Positions 17,732 through 28,438 are shown, counted from the first letter of the stretch. The stretch is 50,921 nucleotides of DNA from Deltaproteobacteria bacterium (GCA_013813765.1 JACCRC010000491.1:1-50921), one strand, 5' to 3'. The notes: a model not told the origin generated them from the sequence alone. Program-made: numbers and translations.

Positions 17732-20700
17732 TGTCGGCCCGGAAGTGGATCAAGCGGATCCTCCTCGGTCTCCTGCTGTTCATCGTGGTTGCTGTCGGCG
17801 TCGTGCTCGTGGTCATCCACACGAACTTCGGCCGGGAGCTCATTCGCAAGCAGGTGGAAGCTCGCCTCGACGCCATGTTCCTCGGCGGCGGTACGGTTGG
17901 AAAGATCGAAGGCAGCCCGTTCAACGAGCTGACGATCAAGGACCTCGTGATCAACGGCCCGGATGGTGCGCCGGCGATCACGGCGAAGAAGGTCAAGCTC
18001 GGCATCGGCATCCTGCCGCTGATCTCGAAGAAGGCGATCCTCAGCTCGGTCATCGTCGAGGACCTCGACGTGAGGCTCGCGCGCGATCAGGACGGCAACC
18101 TCCAGTTCGAATACCTGTTGAGGCCCACACCCGACGAGCCGGCATGGAGCGTGTCGATTCCCACGGTCGAGATCCATCGCGCGCACGTCGCGTACGACAC
18201 CGGCACCGAGTGGCTGAACTTCGACAACCTCGAGATCATCGGCGGCGCGAGCATGATGTTCGGCAGGCCGCTCACCGTGAACCTGTCGGTGCGCGGCGCG
18301 TTGCGCGAGCGTGCCGTGGGTCTCTCCCTCGATGCGGTCGTCAAGGTCGACCACAACGTGATCACCGTTCCGTCGCTGATCGCGCAGGCCGGCATCGTTG
18401 TCATCGCCGGCGTGGCGCTCCGCGTGGAGCTCCCGGTGGAGCCGACGGCGATGACCGCGCCGATGACAACGCAGCGCGTCCCGCCGCACCCCTTGATCTC
18501 CGGCACGCTGATCGTCAACGCGCCGGCGCTCGGCGTCGAGCTCCTCGTTCCGGGTACGAGGCCACCGACCGATATCGCCCTCGCGATGAACGTCGACGCG
18601 GTCGCGCCGTTCACGAAGGTGTCCTTGCTGGGGCAGCTCGGCGTCACCCCCGTCCGCGCGCTCGTCGACGTGAACCTCGGGATGAAGTCCGCGAAGGGCA
18701 TGGTCTCGTCGGGTCTGCTCGACCTGACGCTGCTCACCGGCGGGCGGATCACGGGCACCGGCGCAGGCGTCGTGCTGTTCGAGGCAGGGATGCCCGAGGA
18801 CGACGGGCTCCCGAAGGCGGCCGGCATCGCGACGGTCTGGGGCGACATCGCGGATGTCCCCGATGCCCGCGCGTCGATCGCGTTTCACACCGGCGGAGAC
18901 AAGCTCCGCACGGTGGTCAGCGCGGTCGGCAAGGGCATGAAGGCGACGGTCGAGGGTCAGATCACGATGGCCGGCGATCGGTTGAACCTCGACCGCAGCA
19001 CGATCGTCGCCTCGTCGTCCGATCCGGCGAGATCGACCAATGGCAAGGCGCCCGTGCATGGCGCGGTGTCGATGCGGTTCGCTGCGAGCGGCGTGCTCCT
19101 CCCGCAGCCGAACCTCGCGGTCTCCGGCCGGATGGATGGCCAGAGGCTGCGCTTCCAGGACCTGCAGGCCTCGAAGATGAAGCTCGCGATCGAGGCGCGT
19201 GGCTTGCCGCGGCAGCCGAGCGGGAAGGCGGAGCTCGAGCTCGACGGGATCGTGCGCGGCAACATGCACCTCGGTCAGCTCCGGGTGACCGCGGGCAGCC
19301 GCAGCGACGGTAGGATCGCGGTCTCCGCGCGTTCGAAGCCGAAGCAGAACCCATGGCTGTTCGACGTGGACGCGCTCGTCACGCCGCCCGGTCGCGGCGA
19401 GATCATCGCGATCGACCTCGTCAACCACCACATCCGCGCAGGTGCAGGCGGGGATTGGTACGGAACGACGGGGCACATCGAGATCGGGCCGCGCAAGATC
19501 ACCGTGCGCGACCTGTCGACCAAGAGCCAGGCGGGCGCGGTGTCGCTCGCCGGTCAGCTCGATCGACTCAACGGCGACTTCGCCGCGAAGGTCGACACCA
19601 CGTCCCTCACGCTCGACAACATCACTCCGCTGTACCGCGGCACGATCGACGCTCATGTCGACATCGTGCGCAAGCGCGGCCAGCTCTCAGGCACCGCCGA
19701 CGTGAAGGCCTCGGCGTTCGCGGTCGGCACGTCGATCCACACGTTCGATCTGGCCGCGAAGGTAACGGCCGGCGTCGACAAGCTGGTCGTCGACGCGAGC
19801 GCGTCGAGCGCGGACTTCGGCAGCGCGAAGATCGCGCTCGACGTCGATCCTCCAAAGGACATCACGAACGTTGACCAGTGGAAACGGCTCCACCGCAAGG
19901 TGATCCGGACCGGCCAGGTCTCGTTCGAGGGGCTGAACGTCGGCAAGCTCGCGAAGCTCGCCGGCCTCGAGGAGCAGATCCAGAGCGGCGTGGTCGACGG
20001 TGACCTGCAGTTCTCCACGGATGGCACCGACGGGACGATCCAGTTCAAGGACCTCATGGTCCCCGCGCTCAAGGGCACGGGGCTAGTCCAGGGCGAGCTC
20101 CGGATCGTGCAGACCGCGCCCGACGAGGTGCAGCCCACGCTGACCGGCCGCATCGACACGGTCGGTAACTTCGCGGTCACCGCCAAGCTCGGCATGCCCG
20201 ACCACCTGTTCGACCCGGCGGCGTGGCAGGCGCTCGGTCCGAAGGCGATGCGCGGCGCGACCGCTCGCATCGACAACGTCGCGGTCGATCCTGCGCAGCT
20301 CGAGCGGTTCGGCATCGTGACGACGATGCGCGGCTCCTTGAACGTCGCGGCCGAGATCACCGAGGCGTTCCGCAGCGTGCAGGTCGCCGTCGACGTGAGG
20401 GACCTGCGCGGCTCGCCGATCGCGCAACCGGTGCAGGCGCACTTCGCGGCAGCGTTCGACGAGAAGGGTGGCAACACCACGCTCGCGATCCGCTCCGGGA
20501 AGATCACGCTGCTCGACATGAAGGGCGCGATCCCGATGACACTCACGGAGGTGCGCAAGAATCCGAGGGGGCTCGGCGCCGCTCCGCTACACATCATGGC
20601 GACGCTGCCGCAGGCGCCTGCGCCGCAGCTGCTCGCGCTGTTCGGCCGCAGCGAGATCACCGGCGGCACGATCAGCGGCACCGTCAACATCACCGGTACG

Positions 20701-22200
20701 ATCGACAAGCCATTGGTGGTCGGGAAGATCACCGGCACGAACCTCTCGGTCCCGCCGGGGCCGAGAAACCGGCCGGTCAAGACGATCGAGTCGCTGGTCA
20801 TCGACGGGTCGTACGACGGCGTGTACGTGAAGCTGAAAGTCGATGGTGTCCAGAAGGGCGGCACGCTGAAGCTCGTCGCCGAGGCGAATCCCGACGAGCT
20901 TGGCAAGGCGACCGTGTCGATCGACGCGAAGGACTTCGACCTCGCGCCGCTGCTCGCGTTCGCACCCGGCCCGGCCGGCGGCGGCGCGGGTCGCCTCGAC
21001 GCGAAGATCCAGGTCAACGGGCTCGATCCCGGGTCGATGCGGATCGCGGGCGACTTGCATCTGGACAACGCCCGCATCCCGCTGACGCCCGAGCTCGGTA
21101 CGCTGCGACGCGCAAAGATCGACATCGCGATCGACGACCGCGTGATGAAGATCAACATGACCGGCCGGCTCGGCGGCGGTGATGTCAACCTGGTGTCGAC
21201 GTTCCAGCTCGACGGCAGCGCGATGCCCGTGAGCGGCGACGTCGCTCTCAAGCTGCGCAAGGTCTCGCCGATCGGAACGATCGAACCGGACATCACCGCC
21301 GACGTCACCGCGAAGCTGAAGCACAGCGGCGATCAGTGGTACGCCGACGTGTTCATCAAGAACGGTCAGGTCAACATCCCGAAAGGCCGCACGGACGCGC
21401 TGGATCCGATCGGCGCGCCGAACGACATGGTGTTCATGTCACCGGACGGCCACGTCATCCGCAAGCTGGAGAAGTCGGAGGGGGCCCCGCGGCACGCGTC
21501 GCTGATCGCGAACATCACGCTGTACTCGACGCACGTCATCTCCGAGGACATGCGCACGCTGATCAAGGGAAAGGTCACGGTCCGCGCCGATGCCCACAAC
21601 GTCGGCATCGTCGGCAGCATCCACGCGGATCGCGGCGACCTCGATCTGTTCGGGCGTCGCTACCGGGTCGAGCAGGCAGCCGTGCACTTCGACGGCACGA
21701 CGGATCCCTTGCTCGACATCCGGATCACGCATGACTTCTCCGAGGTCTCGACGATCACCGTTGTACGCGGCCGGCTGAGCAAGCCCGAGCTGATCATGTC
21801 GAGCGACCCGGGCATCTACTCCCAGGGCCAGCTGCTCGGCTTCCTCCTCGGCGGAGAGCCGGGCGGCGACCCCCGGAACGCTCGCGACACGGCCACCTCG
21901 GTCGGCGCCTCGTTCGTGGCGAACAGGATCGGTGGCTACGTCAAGAAGGCGCTGCCGCTCGACATCGACGTGCTGCGCTACGAGGCCGCGAGCGCCTCCA
22001 GCGGCTCCGCCGTGCTGATCGGCAAGTGGCTGACGCGGTCGCTGTTCGTCGCGTACCGGCAGCACCTCGAGGCCCGCGTCGACGAGAACCGCGTCGAGGG
22101 CGAGCTGGAGTACTGGCTGTCTCGCCGGGTGTCGGTGGAGGCCATGGCCGGCGACCGCGGCCATAACGGCGTCGACCTCCTCTGGCGCAAGCGGTACTAA
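17731..22200 (+). CDS. tamB: TamB-like translocation/assembly module protein (copy 1)
   Basis: A 1489-residue AsmA-like protein. An N-terminal membrane anchor (about 7-30) leads into a very long beta-rich periplasmic region, consistent with the hydrophobic-groove bridge structure of TamB/YhdP proteins. The C terminus carries the TamB (DUF490) domain: D-L-F-G-R-R-Y-R-V near 1307, then D-P-G-I-Y-S-Q-G-Q-L-L-G-F-L-L-G-G-E-P-G-G-D. The last residues resemble a strand that pairs with TamA. The start overlaps the tamA stop by one base, so the pair is translationally coupled. Known TamB proteins help deliver outer-membrane proteins and move phospholipid between membranes. Confidence 0.88.
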   Translation: MSARKWIKRILLGLLLFIVVAVGVVLVVIHTNFGRELIRKQVEARLDAMFLGGGTVGKIEGSPFNELTIKDLVINGPDGAPAITAKKVKLGIGILPLISKKAILSSVIVEDLDVRLARDQDGNLQFEYLLRPTPDEPAWSVSIPTVEIHRAHVAYDTGTEWLNFDNLEIIGGASMMFGRPLTVNLSVRGALRERAVGLSLDAVVKVDHNVITVPSLIAQAGIVVIAGVALRVELPVEPTAMTAPMTTQRVPPHPLISGTLIVNAPALGVELLVPGTRPPTDIALAMNVDAVAPFTKVSLLGQLGVTPVRALVDVNLGMKSAKGMVSSGLLDLTLLTGGRITGTGAGVVLFEAGMPEDDGLPKAAGIATVWGDIADVPDARASIAFHTGGDKLRTVVSAVGKGMKATVEGQITMAGDRLNLDRSTIVASSSDPARSTNGKAPVHGAVSMRFAASGVLLPQPNLAVSGRMDGQRLRFQDLQASKMKLAIEARGLPRQPSGKAELELDGIVRGNMHLGQLRVTAGSRSDGRIAVSARSKPKQNPWLFDVDALVTPPGRGEIIAIDLVNHHIRAGAGGDWYGTTGHIEIGPRKITVRDLSTKSQAGAVSLAGQLDRLNGDFAAKVDTTSLTLDNITPLYRGTIDAHVDIVRKRGQLSGTADVKASAFAVGTSIHTFDLAAKVTAGVDKLVVDASASSADFGSAKIALDVDPPKDITNVDQWKRLHRKVIRTGQVSFEGLNVGKLAKLAGLEEQIQSGVVDGDLQFSTDGTDGTIQFKDLMVPALKGTGLVQGELRIVQTAPDEVQPTLTGRIDTVGNFAVTAKLGMPDHLFDPAAWQALGPKAMRGATARIDNVAVDPAQLERFGIVTTMRGSLNVAAEITEAFRSVQVAVDVRDLRGSPIAQPVQAHFAAAFDEKGGNTTLAIRSGKITLLDMKGAIPMTLTEVRKNPRGLGAAPLHIMATLPQAPAPQLLALFGRSEITGGTISGTVNITGTIDKPLVVGKITGTNLSVPPGPRNRPVKTIESLVIDGSYDGVYVKLKVDGVQKGGTLKLVAEANPDELGKATVSIDAKDFDLAPLLAFAPGPAGGGAGRLDAKIQVNGLDPGSMRIAGDLHLDNARIPLTPELGTLRRAKIDIAIDDRVMKINMTGRLGGGDVNLVSTFQLDGSAMPVSGDVALKLRKVSPIGTIEPDITADVTAKLKHSGDQWYADVFIKNGQVNIPKGRTDALDPIGAPNDMVFMSPDGHVIRKLEKSEGAPRHASLIANITLYSTHVISEDMRTLIKGKVTVRADAHNVGIVGSIHADRGDLDLFGRRYRVEQAAVHFDGTTDPLLDIRITHDFSEVSTITVVRGRLSKPELIMSSDPGIYSQGQLLGFLLGGEPGGDPRNARDTATSVGASFVANRIGGYVKKALPLDIDVLRYEAASASSGSAVLIGKWLTRSLFVAYRQHLEARVDENRVEGELEYWLSRRVSVEAMAGDRGHNGVDLLWRKRY

Positions 22201-22224
22201 GCGCGTGATCATCCCCGCTGGGGG

Positions 22225-24066
22225 ATGTTCTCGAGGCTCGTAATCTGCGCGTTGCTGGCGGCCTTGCTCGGCTGCGGGACGAAGCCGCGCGTGCACAAGC
22301 CGGGCGAGGAGTGGCTCGCGTCCGTGAAGCTCGAGGGCAACGCCTCGATCGATAGCGACGACCTCGTGCCGGGGCTCGCGCTCAGGCGGACCCTCGCCGC
22401 GGGGCGGGCGCTCGACCCGTATCAGCTCACGGTAGATCGCGACCGGTTGCGCGCGGCGTACCTGAAGCGCGGCTTCTTCGAGGCGACCGTCACGCCGCGT
22501 GTCGAGCTGAAGAGCGGTGCGCAGCACGTGGTGTTCGTGATCGTCGAGGGCAAGCGTGCGCGGCTCCAGGTCGTGATCCAGGGGCTGCCGCCGGAGGTCC
22601 CCGTCGCCAAGGCGAGGAAGCTGATCCCGATCAAGGATGGTGCAGCGTTCGACTACGACGTGTATGACGCCGCGAAGCTCCCGCTGGTCTCGATGGTCGA
22701 GAACGCGGGCTACCCGCATGTGCGGATGGACGCGGCGGTGCTCGCCGACAAGGCGCGCGGGGTGGCGACGGCGCGGTTCGCGATCGAGCCCGGTGTGCGC
22801 GCTGCGTTCGGGCCGATCTCGATCGCCGGCACCGAGGGTCAGCTCGCGGATGCGATCGCGAATCGCCTCACGTTCCGGAGCGGCGACGTGTACTCCGCGG
22901 AGGCGCTCGCCGAGTCGCAGAGCTCGATCTACGAGCTGGGGCGCTTCTCGACGGTGCGGATCGAGCCCGACCGGAACGCGGGCGACACGGTCCCGGTGAA
23001 GGTCTCGGTCTCGCTCGCCAACCGTCACGAGCTCAAGCTCGGCGGCGGCCTCGGCTACGATCCGATCAACCTCGAGGTCCGCGGGCGCGCCGGCGGCTCG
23101 TACGTCAGCGCGAACTACCCACTGTGGACGTTCTCCGCGGACCTGCGTCCCGCGATCACCGTGGAGCACGACCTCAGCAACCCGCAGGAGAAGATCCGCG
23201 CGCTGGTCAGTGCACACCGGCTCGACATGTTTCGGCCGCGGATCCGCGGCGAGCTCGAGGTGTCGGCCGACTACCTCACCATCGAGGCGTACACATCGAA
23301 GGGCCCGCGGTTTCGCGCGGGTGTCAGCGCGCCCCTCGGTGCACCGTGGTTGCAGCTCCGCACCGGCTGGCTGATCGAGTACATCTTCTTCACGCAGATC
23401 GAGGTGCTCCAGCCAACGCGGGGCCAGCTCGGCCTCGACGAGAATCAGCGGCGCGGTGCTTACGAGCTCTCGCTCTCCGCCGACAAGCGGGACAACTCGC
23501 TCGAGCCGCACCGTGGCATCTACGGGCAGCTCCGCGCGACCTACGGAACGCGATACGCCGGCGGCGCGCTCGATTACATCCAGCTCACGCCCGAGCTACG
23601 CGGCTACGTGCCGCTGCCGCGCAACATCGTGCTCGCCGCACGCGCACGCGTGGGTGCGATCATCGGCAAGGTCCCGGTCACCGAGCGGTACTTCGCGGGC
23701 GGGGCGAACAGCCACCGCGGGTTCCCCGAGCGCCGCCTCGCCCCGACCGCGCCTGGCATAGATGGGCAAGTCGTGATCGGAGGCGCCGGCTCGGTCGAGA
23801 CCGGCCTCGAGCTGCGAATTCCGCTGGGCAACATCGGAGCTCCGTTCGGAACCGAGCTGTTCCTCGACGGTGGCGACGTCGTGCGGACGCCGAAAGTCCT
23901 CGATCCCACGAACCTCCACTGGGCCGTCGGGGTCGGACTGTGGGTGAAGTTCTTCGGACTCAAGCTGCGCGGTGACGTCGGGTTCCGGCTGAACCGGACC
24001 GGCACGGGCGAGCCCGGGGCCGGGGAGAATTTCGCGTACCACCTCGGCGTCGGAGATGCGTACTGA
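22225..24066 (+). CDS. tamA: TamA/BamA-like outer-membrane barrel protein with lipobox (copy 2)
   Basis: A 613-residue paralogue of the 15845 gene. It has a signal peptide ending A-L-L-G-C (Cys17), POTRA-like repeats to about residue 265, and a barrel with H-R-G-F-P-E-R-R-L and the terminus G-D-A-Y. The two copies share runs such as R-T-L-x-x-G-R-A-x-D-P-Y and G-x-L-x-D-A but differ along most of their length, so the duplication is old. GGGG just before the ATG is the likely ribosome binding site. It starts 24 bp after the first tamB and overlaps the second tamB (TGATG). Confidence 0.85.
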   Translation: MFSRLVICALLAALLGCGTKPRVHKPGEEWLASVKLEGNASIDSDDLVPGLALRRTLAAGRALDPYQLTVDRDRLRAAYLKRGFFEATVTPRVELKSGAQHVVFVIVEGKRARLQVVIQGLPPEVPVAKARKLIPIKDGAAFDYDVYDAAKLPLVSMVENAGYPHVRMDAAVLADKARGVATARFAIEPGVRAAFGPISIAGTEGQLADAIANRLTFRSGDVYSAEALAESQSSIYELGRFSTVRIEPDRNAGDTVPVKVSVSLANRHELKLGGGLGYDPINLEVRGRAGGSYVSANYPLWTFSADLRPAITVEHDLSNPQEKIRALVSAHRLDMFRPRIRGELEVSADYLTIEAYTSKGPRFRAGVSAPLGAPWLQLRTGWLIEYIFFTQIEVLQPTRGQLGLDENQRRGAYELSLSADKRDNSLEPHRGIYGQLRATYGTRYAGGALDYIQLTPELRGYVPLPRNIVLAARARVGAIIGKVPVTERYFAGGANSHRGFPERRLAPTAPGIDGQVVIGGAGSVETGLELRIPLGNIGAPFGTELFLDGGDVVRTPKVLDPTNLHWAVGVGLWVKFFGLKLRGDVGFRLNRTGTGEPGAGENFAYHLGVGDAY

Positions 24067-27000
24067 TGCGGCGCACGTGGCGATGGATCCGGCGAATCGT
24101 CGTCGGGCTCCTCGCGACCGTGATCGTCGCGGTCGCGGTGGTGCTCATCCTGCTGCACACCGCGTGGGGGCGGAACTTTCTGCGCGGCCGGATCGAGGCC
24201 GCATTGCAGGCGCCGTTCCCCGGCTCGTCGATCGGCTCGCTGAGCGGCAGCGTGCTCGGCACGGTCACGCTGCACGACATCTCGCTCGTCGCGGCCGATG
24301 GACATCCGATCGCGACGGTCGACGCGCTCGACGTCGATCTCGCGCTGCTGCCTCTGTTCGGCCGGACCGCACGCATCGAGCACCTGGTGGCCACCGGCGT
24401 GACGGTGCACGCGCACCCGGCGCCACCGCCACGCGACGATGGGAAGCCACCGCCGGCGTGGACGGTGGAGATCGTGAACGCGGAGATCCACGACGCCACC
24501 GTGATCGACGAGCACGACGGCGTCACGCTGAGCAATGTCGACGTCTCGGCCTCCGCTCGCATCGACGTGCGCGGTCCGATCATCGCGATCGCAACGCTCG
24601 GAGGAGACTGGAAGGGCCGCCCGTTCGGTGGCCTGGCGAGCCTCACGATCCGTCGAGACCTCGCCTTCGACGTGGGCGCCGGCTTCCCGAAACCGCAGTT
24701 CCGCGATGTCGCGGGCTTCGTGGCCGCCGGTAGCGGCGGCGCGTCACTCGTCGGAAGCCTGGGCTCGATGGAGGCGCGCACGGGCTCATTGGTCGCGCGC
24801 CTGCCGGCGTCGGATGTCCTGCGGCTCCCACTCGAGGGGCGCGTGGGCGGGGATGCGATCGTGTTGGTGTCGGCCGACGGGGATCGACTCAGCGCGACCG
24901 TCACGATCGGCGGCACGCGTGTCGATTCGGTCGCGATCATCGACGTCCAGAAGCAATCCGTGCGTGGTGTCCTGGCGACCAACGAGGTCGACTTGGGAGT
25001 TGCGACGGGCCAGCGAGTCAGCGGCAGGGGGCGCGTCATGATCGCCGGCGTGCTCGAGCGGGATCGAGTGCGCGCGACGGTACTGACGTCGGGTGCGATT
25101 CCGAACTATCCGGCAGGCGATTCGCTGATCGCGATCGATGCACCGCTGGACCGCTCGCAGAGCGGAATCGAGATGTTCAGCGGCGGCGACGTCATGCTGT
25201 TTTCTCGCGGCGAAGGCGAGCTGCTGCTCTCTGCCGTGGGCTCCGTGAAGCGTGTCGAGAGGACGTTCCTCGTCGAGAGAGCGCATGTTGGTATCGCGAT
25301 CGGCGATCCGGTCGCGGCGAGCGGTGGGCGCGCTCCGGTGCGCGGCACGTTCACCGCGGAGGTCTCCGCGAGCGGGCCGCTCACGGCGCTCGTGCTGCAG
25401 GGCAACGTGCGCGGTACGCGACTCAGCTTCGAGCGGGCCAGCGCGCGTGCACTGACCGGCACGTTCCGCGTCACGATCGACAAGGTCCCGATGTACACGG
25501 CGCACGTCGCGCTCGACGGCGTCGTCAACGCCGGCAAACCGATCGGGTCGGTAGTCGCCGACGCGCGCAACCGCGCAAATGGAAGTATCGAGATCCGCGC
25601 GCGTGCACGCTCGGCCACGATGCCGGTCACGGCCACGATCAGTGGCGTCGTCACTCCGGGCGCGACGACGACCGACGCCGTGCTCGGATCACACAGCTTC
25701 GAGACCCCGGCGGGGGTGTGGGCAGGCACTGGTGGGCGCGTGCGCATCGGGAAGCGAGACATCGTCGTCACCGGCATCCGGACCACGCAGGGCGAGGCGT
25801 GGGCGAAGGTCGGCGCCACGGTCGGTCGCGGAACCGGCGCCCTCGCCGCGGACATCGAGGCGCATGCGCTGCCGCTGCGCGCGATCGATCCGGCGTACTC
25901 GGGCACGGTCAGCGGTGCGCTGACGCTCGCGCGCAAGCGCGGACGCTGGTCTGGCAGCGGCATGCTGAGCGGGCAGGGCGTCGTCGTGTCGCCCGAGGCT
26001 CCGCCGGTCGATGCCGGCATCACGCTCGGCGTCGACGGGCGGCGGGTGGCGATCGCGATCAACGCCTCGAACGCCGAGCTCGGCGGCGCACGCGTCGCGA
26101 TCGAGGTGGACAGTCCCGTGGATCTGCTGGACGTGCCGGCGTGGATGCGCGTCGCGCGAAGCGACCTGCACGCCGTGGTGATCGGCGTGGACCACGTCGA
26201 CCTCGCCGCCGTCAGCAAGGGCAAGACCACGGGCTTCCTCGACGGCACCCTCGAGATCCGTGAGGGCGTTCCGAGCGGGACGCTGTCCGTGCGCGGGGTG
26301 CCGACGCCTCTTGGCCAGGCCGACGCGGACATGACGCTGTCGCTCACCGATGTCGGGTTTGTCGATGCGACCGCGAAGGCGACCGTCGGCACCGTCGGTG
26401 CCGCCACGCTCGGCGCGCGGATCGCGATCCCGGATCGCATCTTCGATCCCGCGGCTTGGAAGGCGCTCGGCACGCGCGTCGTCGATCGCGCGATCGCCGA
26501 GGCGAAGGACATCGCGATCGGCCCGGAGCTGTTCGCCGCGCTGAAGATCGATGCGCCGTACCGCGGTAAAGCGAGCATCAAGGTCGACGTCGGCGCGGGC
26601 GGAAGCTCGGCGACGGTCGGCGTCGACGTGCACGGAGTGACCGGTGGGGCGATCGTCCGCGGCGTCGACGCCCATCTTCAGGCGACCGTCGACTCGAGCG
26701 GGACCCGCGCAGAGCTGGGGATCGCGGAAGGCGGTGTCGTCCTCGCGTCGCTGCCGGATGCACGAACGCCGGTGACGCTCGCCGGCTGGATCGCCGATCC
26801 ACGCGCGGCAATCGCGGCTCCGGTGTCGGGCACGCTGTCGATCGGCAAGCTCGATGTCGCGCGCGTGCTCGCGATCGTGGGTCGCACCGATGTTCGCGCG
26901 GGCACGATCGCTGGCGCGGTCACGGTCGGCGGTACGATCGGAAGGCCGACGGCGAAAGGCTCGCTGGAGCTCCAGAACGTACAGGTCGCCCCGCGGTACT

Positions 27001-28433
27001 CGGCCAAGACACCGCCCGAGCTGACCGCGCTCCATATCGATGCGAGCTGGGACGGCGCGGCGGGGCAGATCAAGGTCAAGGGTGACGAGGCGGGGAAGGG
27101 AACGCTCGAGGTCGAGGTGCGAGGGCGCCCGGATGATCTGATGTCGGTGGTCGCTCGCGTCGACATCAAGAAGTTCGATGTCGCGCCGATCGTCGTGTTC
27201 CTCCCGGGCCGGCTCGCCGGTGCGAGCGGTCGCGTCGAGGCGGACCTCACGTTCACCGGCATCGATCCCGTGAACGGCAAGGTCCGCGGCTCGCTCGAGC
27301 TCATCGAGGCGCGCGTTCCGATCACACCGACGATCGGCACGCTGCGCAGGGCGAACGCGAAGCTCGAGCTGCGCGACGACGGCATCACCGCGAAGCTCGA
27401 CGGCCGGCTCGGCGCGGGCGCGGTGAAGCTGACGGCAACGTCGGATTCCGGCGGGCTGGACACGATCGTCGACGCGACGCTTTCGAAGATCTCGCCGATC
27501 GGCGCGCTGCAGCCGATCATCAGCTCCACGCTGCACGCGACGCTGCGCCGCGACGGCTTCGTGTGGACCGGCAAGGCTACGGTCTCGCGGACGTCGGTCG
27601 TGATGCCGGCGCAGGGCGGGAACGCACTGCTCGATGCCGATGCACCACCGGATCTGATCTTCGTCGACCTTCCGATCCCGCGCATCCCGATCGCGCCCGG
27701 CGCGCCCGAGAACCCATTCCTGATCGTCGCGGTGGACATCCGGCCGGTCGAGATCCGCGTGCCCGAGTTTGCGGTCGATGCGGTTGCCGCCGGCCGGGTC
27801 ACGCTGAAGGTCGGTGAAACCGTCGGTCTCGACGGCCAGATCTTCGTCGAGCGCGGCAGTGCGGATCTCTTCGGCCACCGCTACCGCGTGGAGCTCGGCC
27901 AGGTCATGTTCGACGGCACGCTCAACGGCATCCTCGACCTCAAGCTGGCGCACGACTTCCCCGACGTCACGACCTTCGTGCGGTTCTCCGGCCGGCTCAA
28001 CGAGCTAGCGAACCGAGAGCCGGAGTTCACGAGCTCGCCCGGCATCTACACACCGGGCCAGCTGCTCGGGTTCTTCCTCGGAGGCGAGCCCGGCGGCGAT
28101 CCGTCGAAGCAGACGCGCGAGGCCGCGGCCGGATTCGGCGCATCGTTCGCGTCGAGCGCGATCGGCAAGCGGCTGAAGAAGTACCTCCCGCTGAACCTCG
28201 ACGTGTTGCGCTGCGACCCGGGCGCGGGCACGAGTGGGGCGAGCTGCACGCTCGGCAAGTGGCTCACGCACAAGGTGTTCCTCTCGTACAAGCAGCGTCT
28301 CGAGTCGCGCTACGACCAGAACACCGGCGAGGGCTCGTTCGAGTGGCACTTCAAGCCGAGCTGGGTGCTCGAGGTGACCGGCGGCGATCGCAACTACTGG
28401 GGCACCGACGCGCTGTGGCGCCGACGCTGGTGA
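24066..28433 (+). CDS. tamB: TamB-like translocation/assembly module protein (copy 2)
   Basis: A 1455-residue paralogue of the 17731 gene. It has a membrane anchor (about 10-31), a long AsmA-like beta-rich body, and the DUF490 C-terminal domain with D-L-F-G-H-R-Y-R-V and S-P-G-I-Y-T-P-G-Q-L-L-G-F-F-L-G-G-E-P-G-G-D. Like copy 1 it ends in a W/Y-rich segment with G-D-R. The first base of its ATG is the last base of the tamA stop. The tail differs from copy 1 by two Cys (R-C-D-P-G and S-C-T-L) that could form a disulfide. It closes the 12.6-kb tamA-tamB-tamA-tamB block; the next gene is convergent, 5 bp away. Confidence 0.88.
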   Translation: MRRTWRWIRRIVVGLLATVIVAVAVVLILLHTAWGRNFLRGRIEAALQAPFPGSSIGSLSGSVLGTVTLHDISLVAADGHPIATVDALDVDLALLPLFGRTARIEHLVATGVTVHAHPAPPPRDDGKPPPAWTVEIVNAEIHDATVIDEHDGVTLSNVDVSASARIDVRGPIIAIATLGGDWKGRPFGGLASLTIRRDLAFDVGAGFPKPQFRDVAGFVAAGSGGASLVGSLGSMEARTGSLVARLPASDVLRLPLEGRVGGDAIVLVSADGDRLSATVTIGGTRVDSVAIIDVQKQSVRGVLATNEVDLGVATGQRVSGRGRVMIAGVLERDRVRATVLTSGAIPNYPAGDSLIAIDAPLDRSQSGIEMFSGGDVMLFSRGEGELLLSAVGSVKRVERTFLVERAHVGIAIGDPVAASGGRAPVRGTFTAEVSASGPLTALVLQGNVRGTRLSFERASARALTGTFRVTIDKVPMYTAHVALDGVVNAGKPIGSVVADARNRANGSIEIRARARSATMPVTATISGVVTPGATTTDAVLGSHSFETPAGVWAGTGGRVRIGKRDIVVTGIRTTQGEAWAKVGATVGRGTGALAADIEAHALPLRAIDPAYSGTVSGALTLARKRGRWSGSGMLSGQGVVVSPEAPPVDAGITLGVDGRRVAIAINASNAELGGARVAIEVDSPVDLLDVPAWMRVARSDLHAVVIGVDHVDLAAVSKGKTTGFLDGTLEIREGVPSGTLSVRGVPTPLGQADADMTLSLTDVGFVDATAKATVGTVGAATLGARIAIPDRIFDPAAWKALGTRVVDRAIAEAKDIAIGPELFAALKIDAPYRGKASIKVDVGAGGSSATVGVDVHGVTGGAIVRGVDAHLQATVDSSGTRAELGIAEGGVVLASLPDARTPVTLAGWIADPRAAIAAPVSGTLSIGKLDVARVLAIVGRTDVRAGTIAGAVTVGGTIGRPTAKGSLELQNVQVAPRYSAKTPPELTALHIDASWDGAAGQIKVKGDEAGKGTLEVEVRGRPDDLMSVVARVDIKKFDVAPIVVFLPGRLAGASGRVEADLTFTGIDPVNGKVRGSLELIEARVPITPTIGTLRRANAKLELRDDGITAKLDGRLGAGAVKLTATSDSGGLDTIVDATLSKISPIGALQPIISSTLHATLRRDGFVWTGKATVSRTSVVMPAQGGNALLDADAPPDLIFVDLPIPRIPIAPGAPENPFLIVAVDIRPVEIRVPEFAVDAVAAGRVTLKVGETVGLDGQIFVERGSADLFGHRYRVELGQVMFDGTLNGILDLKLAHDFPDVTTFVRFSGRLNELANREPEFTSSPGIYTPGQLLGFFLGGEPGGDPSKQTREAAAGFGASFASSAIGKRLKKYLPLNLDVLRCDPGAGTSGASCTLGKWLTHKVFLSYKQRLESRYDQNTGEGSFEWHFKPSWVLEVTGGDRNYWGTDALWRRRW

Positions 28434-28438
28434 CCTGG

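Noticed and set aside
21439-23511. 690-residue minus-strand open frame across the tamB/tamA junction
   Set aside because: Antisense to two well-supported Tam genes and of shadow composition (Arg, Leu, Asp, His rich).
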